Shown: piece by piece, positions 47,333 to 48,063 of the stretch
How positions within the stretch are numbered: the stretch's first letter is position 1
How the letters are laid out: each line of letters begins with the position of its first letter
Source: Acidobacteriota bacterium
GTDB taxonomy: Bacteria; Acidobacteriota; Vicinamibacteria; Fen-336
DNA: 48,063 bases
Direction: 5' to 3'
NCBI GenBank assembly: GCA_003223555.1
Contig: QHVM01000045.1
Location: 1-48,063 of the forward strand
Made by a program: the position numbers and the translations under genes
Notes under the pieces: generated by a model
The model's database searches: none
Seen by the model: only the letters and a program-made list of their open reading frames with translations
What the model was told of the DNA's origin: nothing

Positions 47333-48063
47333 GTTCACTCAGGTGCTGCGCCACGGCGCGTTCCGGCGGCTCTGGATCGCCCAGCTCGTGAGCCAGCTCG
47401 GCGACTGGCTGGCCCTGCTCGCGCTCTTCAGCCTGGTCGCCTTCCGCCGCCGCGGCTCGCCCGCCGCCGTGAGCGGGATCTTCGTTGCCTTCATCCTCCC
47501 CTTCGCGCTCCTCGGCCCCGCCGCCGGAGTCCTCGTGGACCGTTGGCGGCCCCGGACGACGATGATCGGGAGCGACCTCGTGCGCGCGGCGCTCGCCGTC
47601 CTCCTGGCCGTCGCGGCAACGCTGCCCCAGCTCTACCTCCTCGTCTTCGGCCTCAGCGCCGCCTCCGCCTTCTTCAACCCGGCGCAGACGGTGGCGATCC
47701 CGCTCCTCGTCGGCCGCGAGGAGCTGCTGGTGGCCAACGCCCTCGGCTCGCAGACCATGCACCTCACCAAGGTGGTGGGACCGGCCATGGCCGGGGTGCT
47801 GGTGGCCGCGCTGGGCGAGAAGGCCTGCTTCTTCGTCGACGCGGCCACGTTCGTCTTCTCGGCCGCGATGATCTCCACGCTCACCATCCACCGGGAGGAG
47901 CGCGGAGCCGCGCCGGCGCGCTCCGTCCTCGCCGAGCTTGCCCAGGGTCTCCGATTCGTGGCCGGGCATGCGGCCATCGTCTTCGTGATCGTGACCACGG
48001 TGGCGGCCATCCTGGCCGCCGGCCTCTTCGACGCCCTCATCGCCATCTACGTCCGCGACGTGC
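47310..48063 (+). CDS. MFS transporter, EntS-like (3'-partial)
   Basis: The first 251 residues of a major-facilitator protein that runs off the right edge. It begins MGDAPAVTFTQVLRHGAFRR, then LWIAQLVSQLGDWLALLALF. Seven or more membrane helices follow, with the loop GVLVDRWRPRTTMIGSDLVR (the MFS A-motif region) and FFNPAQTVAIPLLVGREELL. This pattern matches the MFS_3/EntS-type exporter group. ATG 47310 overlaps the minus-strand TATAAT of ftsE; GTG 47343 is an in-frame alternative. Substrate and the rest of the gene are not visible. Confidence 0.85.
   Translation, partial: MGDAPAVTFTQVLRHGAFRRLWIAQLVSQLGDWLALLALFSLVAFRRRGSPAAVSGIFVAFILPFALLGPAAGVLVDRWRPRTTMIGSDLVRAALAVLLAVAATLPQLYLLVFGLSAASAFFNPAQTVAIPLLVGREELLVANALGSQTMHLTKVVGPAMAGVLVAALGEKACFFVDAATFVFSAAMISTLTIHREERGAAPARSVLAELAQGLRFVAGHAAIVFVIVTTVAAILAAGLFDALIAIYVRDV

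Overview
The window is about 48 kb of very GC-rich bacterial chromosome with strong G/C preference at third codon positions, many GTG and TTG starts, and tightly packed, often overlapping genes. No rRNA, tRNA, CRISPR array, transposase or phage gene was recognised. Large hybrid histidine kinases, DUF4388 protein, a carboxypeptidase-regulatory/TonB-receptor-like barrel, ribosomal protein S21 and many envelope glycosyltransferases fit a Gram-negative soil or sediment lineage such as Acidobacteriota, Rokubacteria or Myxococcota. The exact phylum is an inference and is weakly supported.

Layout. 1-6604 (+): a sensory cluster with a multi-HAMP hybrid kinase, CheR and a REC-PAS-GAF hybrid kinase. 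6666-6983 (+): a small unknown protein. 12143-7249 (-): a cyclase/formamidase-like hydrolase, glgC, eno and gpmI. 12369-14096 (+): a TonB-receptor-like barrel. 14280-18786 (+): a membrane PDZ/GAF/PAS kinase and its NtrC-type regulator. 18862-21528 (+): DUF4388 protein and a membrane glycosyltransferase-like protein. 22077-22670 (+): a Cys-rich lipoprotein. 27677-22634 (-): STAS protein, UbiA-type prenyltransferase, a coiled-coil protein and three GT4 glycosyltransferases. 27786-28787 (+): pta-like. 29528-28916 (-): rpsU and a zinc-ribbon protein. 31512-29755 and 35705-32833 (-): two more membrane glycosyltransferase-like proteins and a methyltransferase, flanking rsmI and a P-loop kinase (+). 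35833-39352 (+): purD, purE and a GT39-like protein. 41426-39349 (-): two paralogous exported proteins. 41485-43653 (+): OPT-family transporter. 43690-43901 (-): a candidate structured RNA. 44112-44873 (+): metallo-beta-lactamase-fold phosphodiesterase. 47207-44932: ftsE (-), udk (+), ftsX (-). 47310-end (+): a partial MFS exporter.

How it works together: the genes fall into signalling (two kinase clusters plus STAS and DUF4388 proteins), central carbon metabolism (glgC, eno, gpmI, pta), purine synthesis, and envelope polysaccharide assembly, which is spread over four loci.

The most notable observations are: (i) seven places where a conserved protein lacks a short internal stretch, six of them breaking the frame, which looks like systematic assembly loss or microhomology deletion; (ii) diverged copies of the last codons plus stop of eno and of udk just downstream of each gene; (iii) a small family of intergenic hairpins with the core GGATTCACTCC; (iv) a strongly promoted, well-folded RNA candidate of about 215 nt that carries a buried Shine-Dalgarno sequence; and (v) an ftsE/ftsX pair split by an inverted udk.
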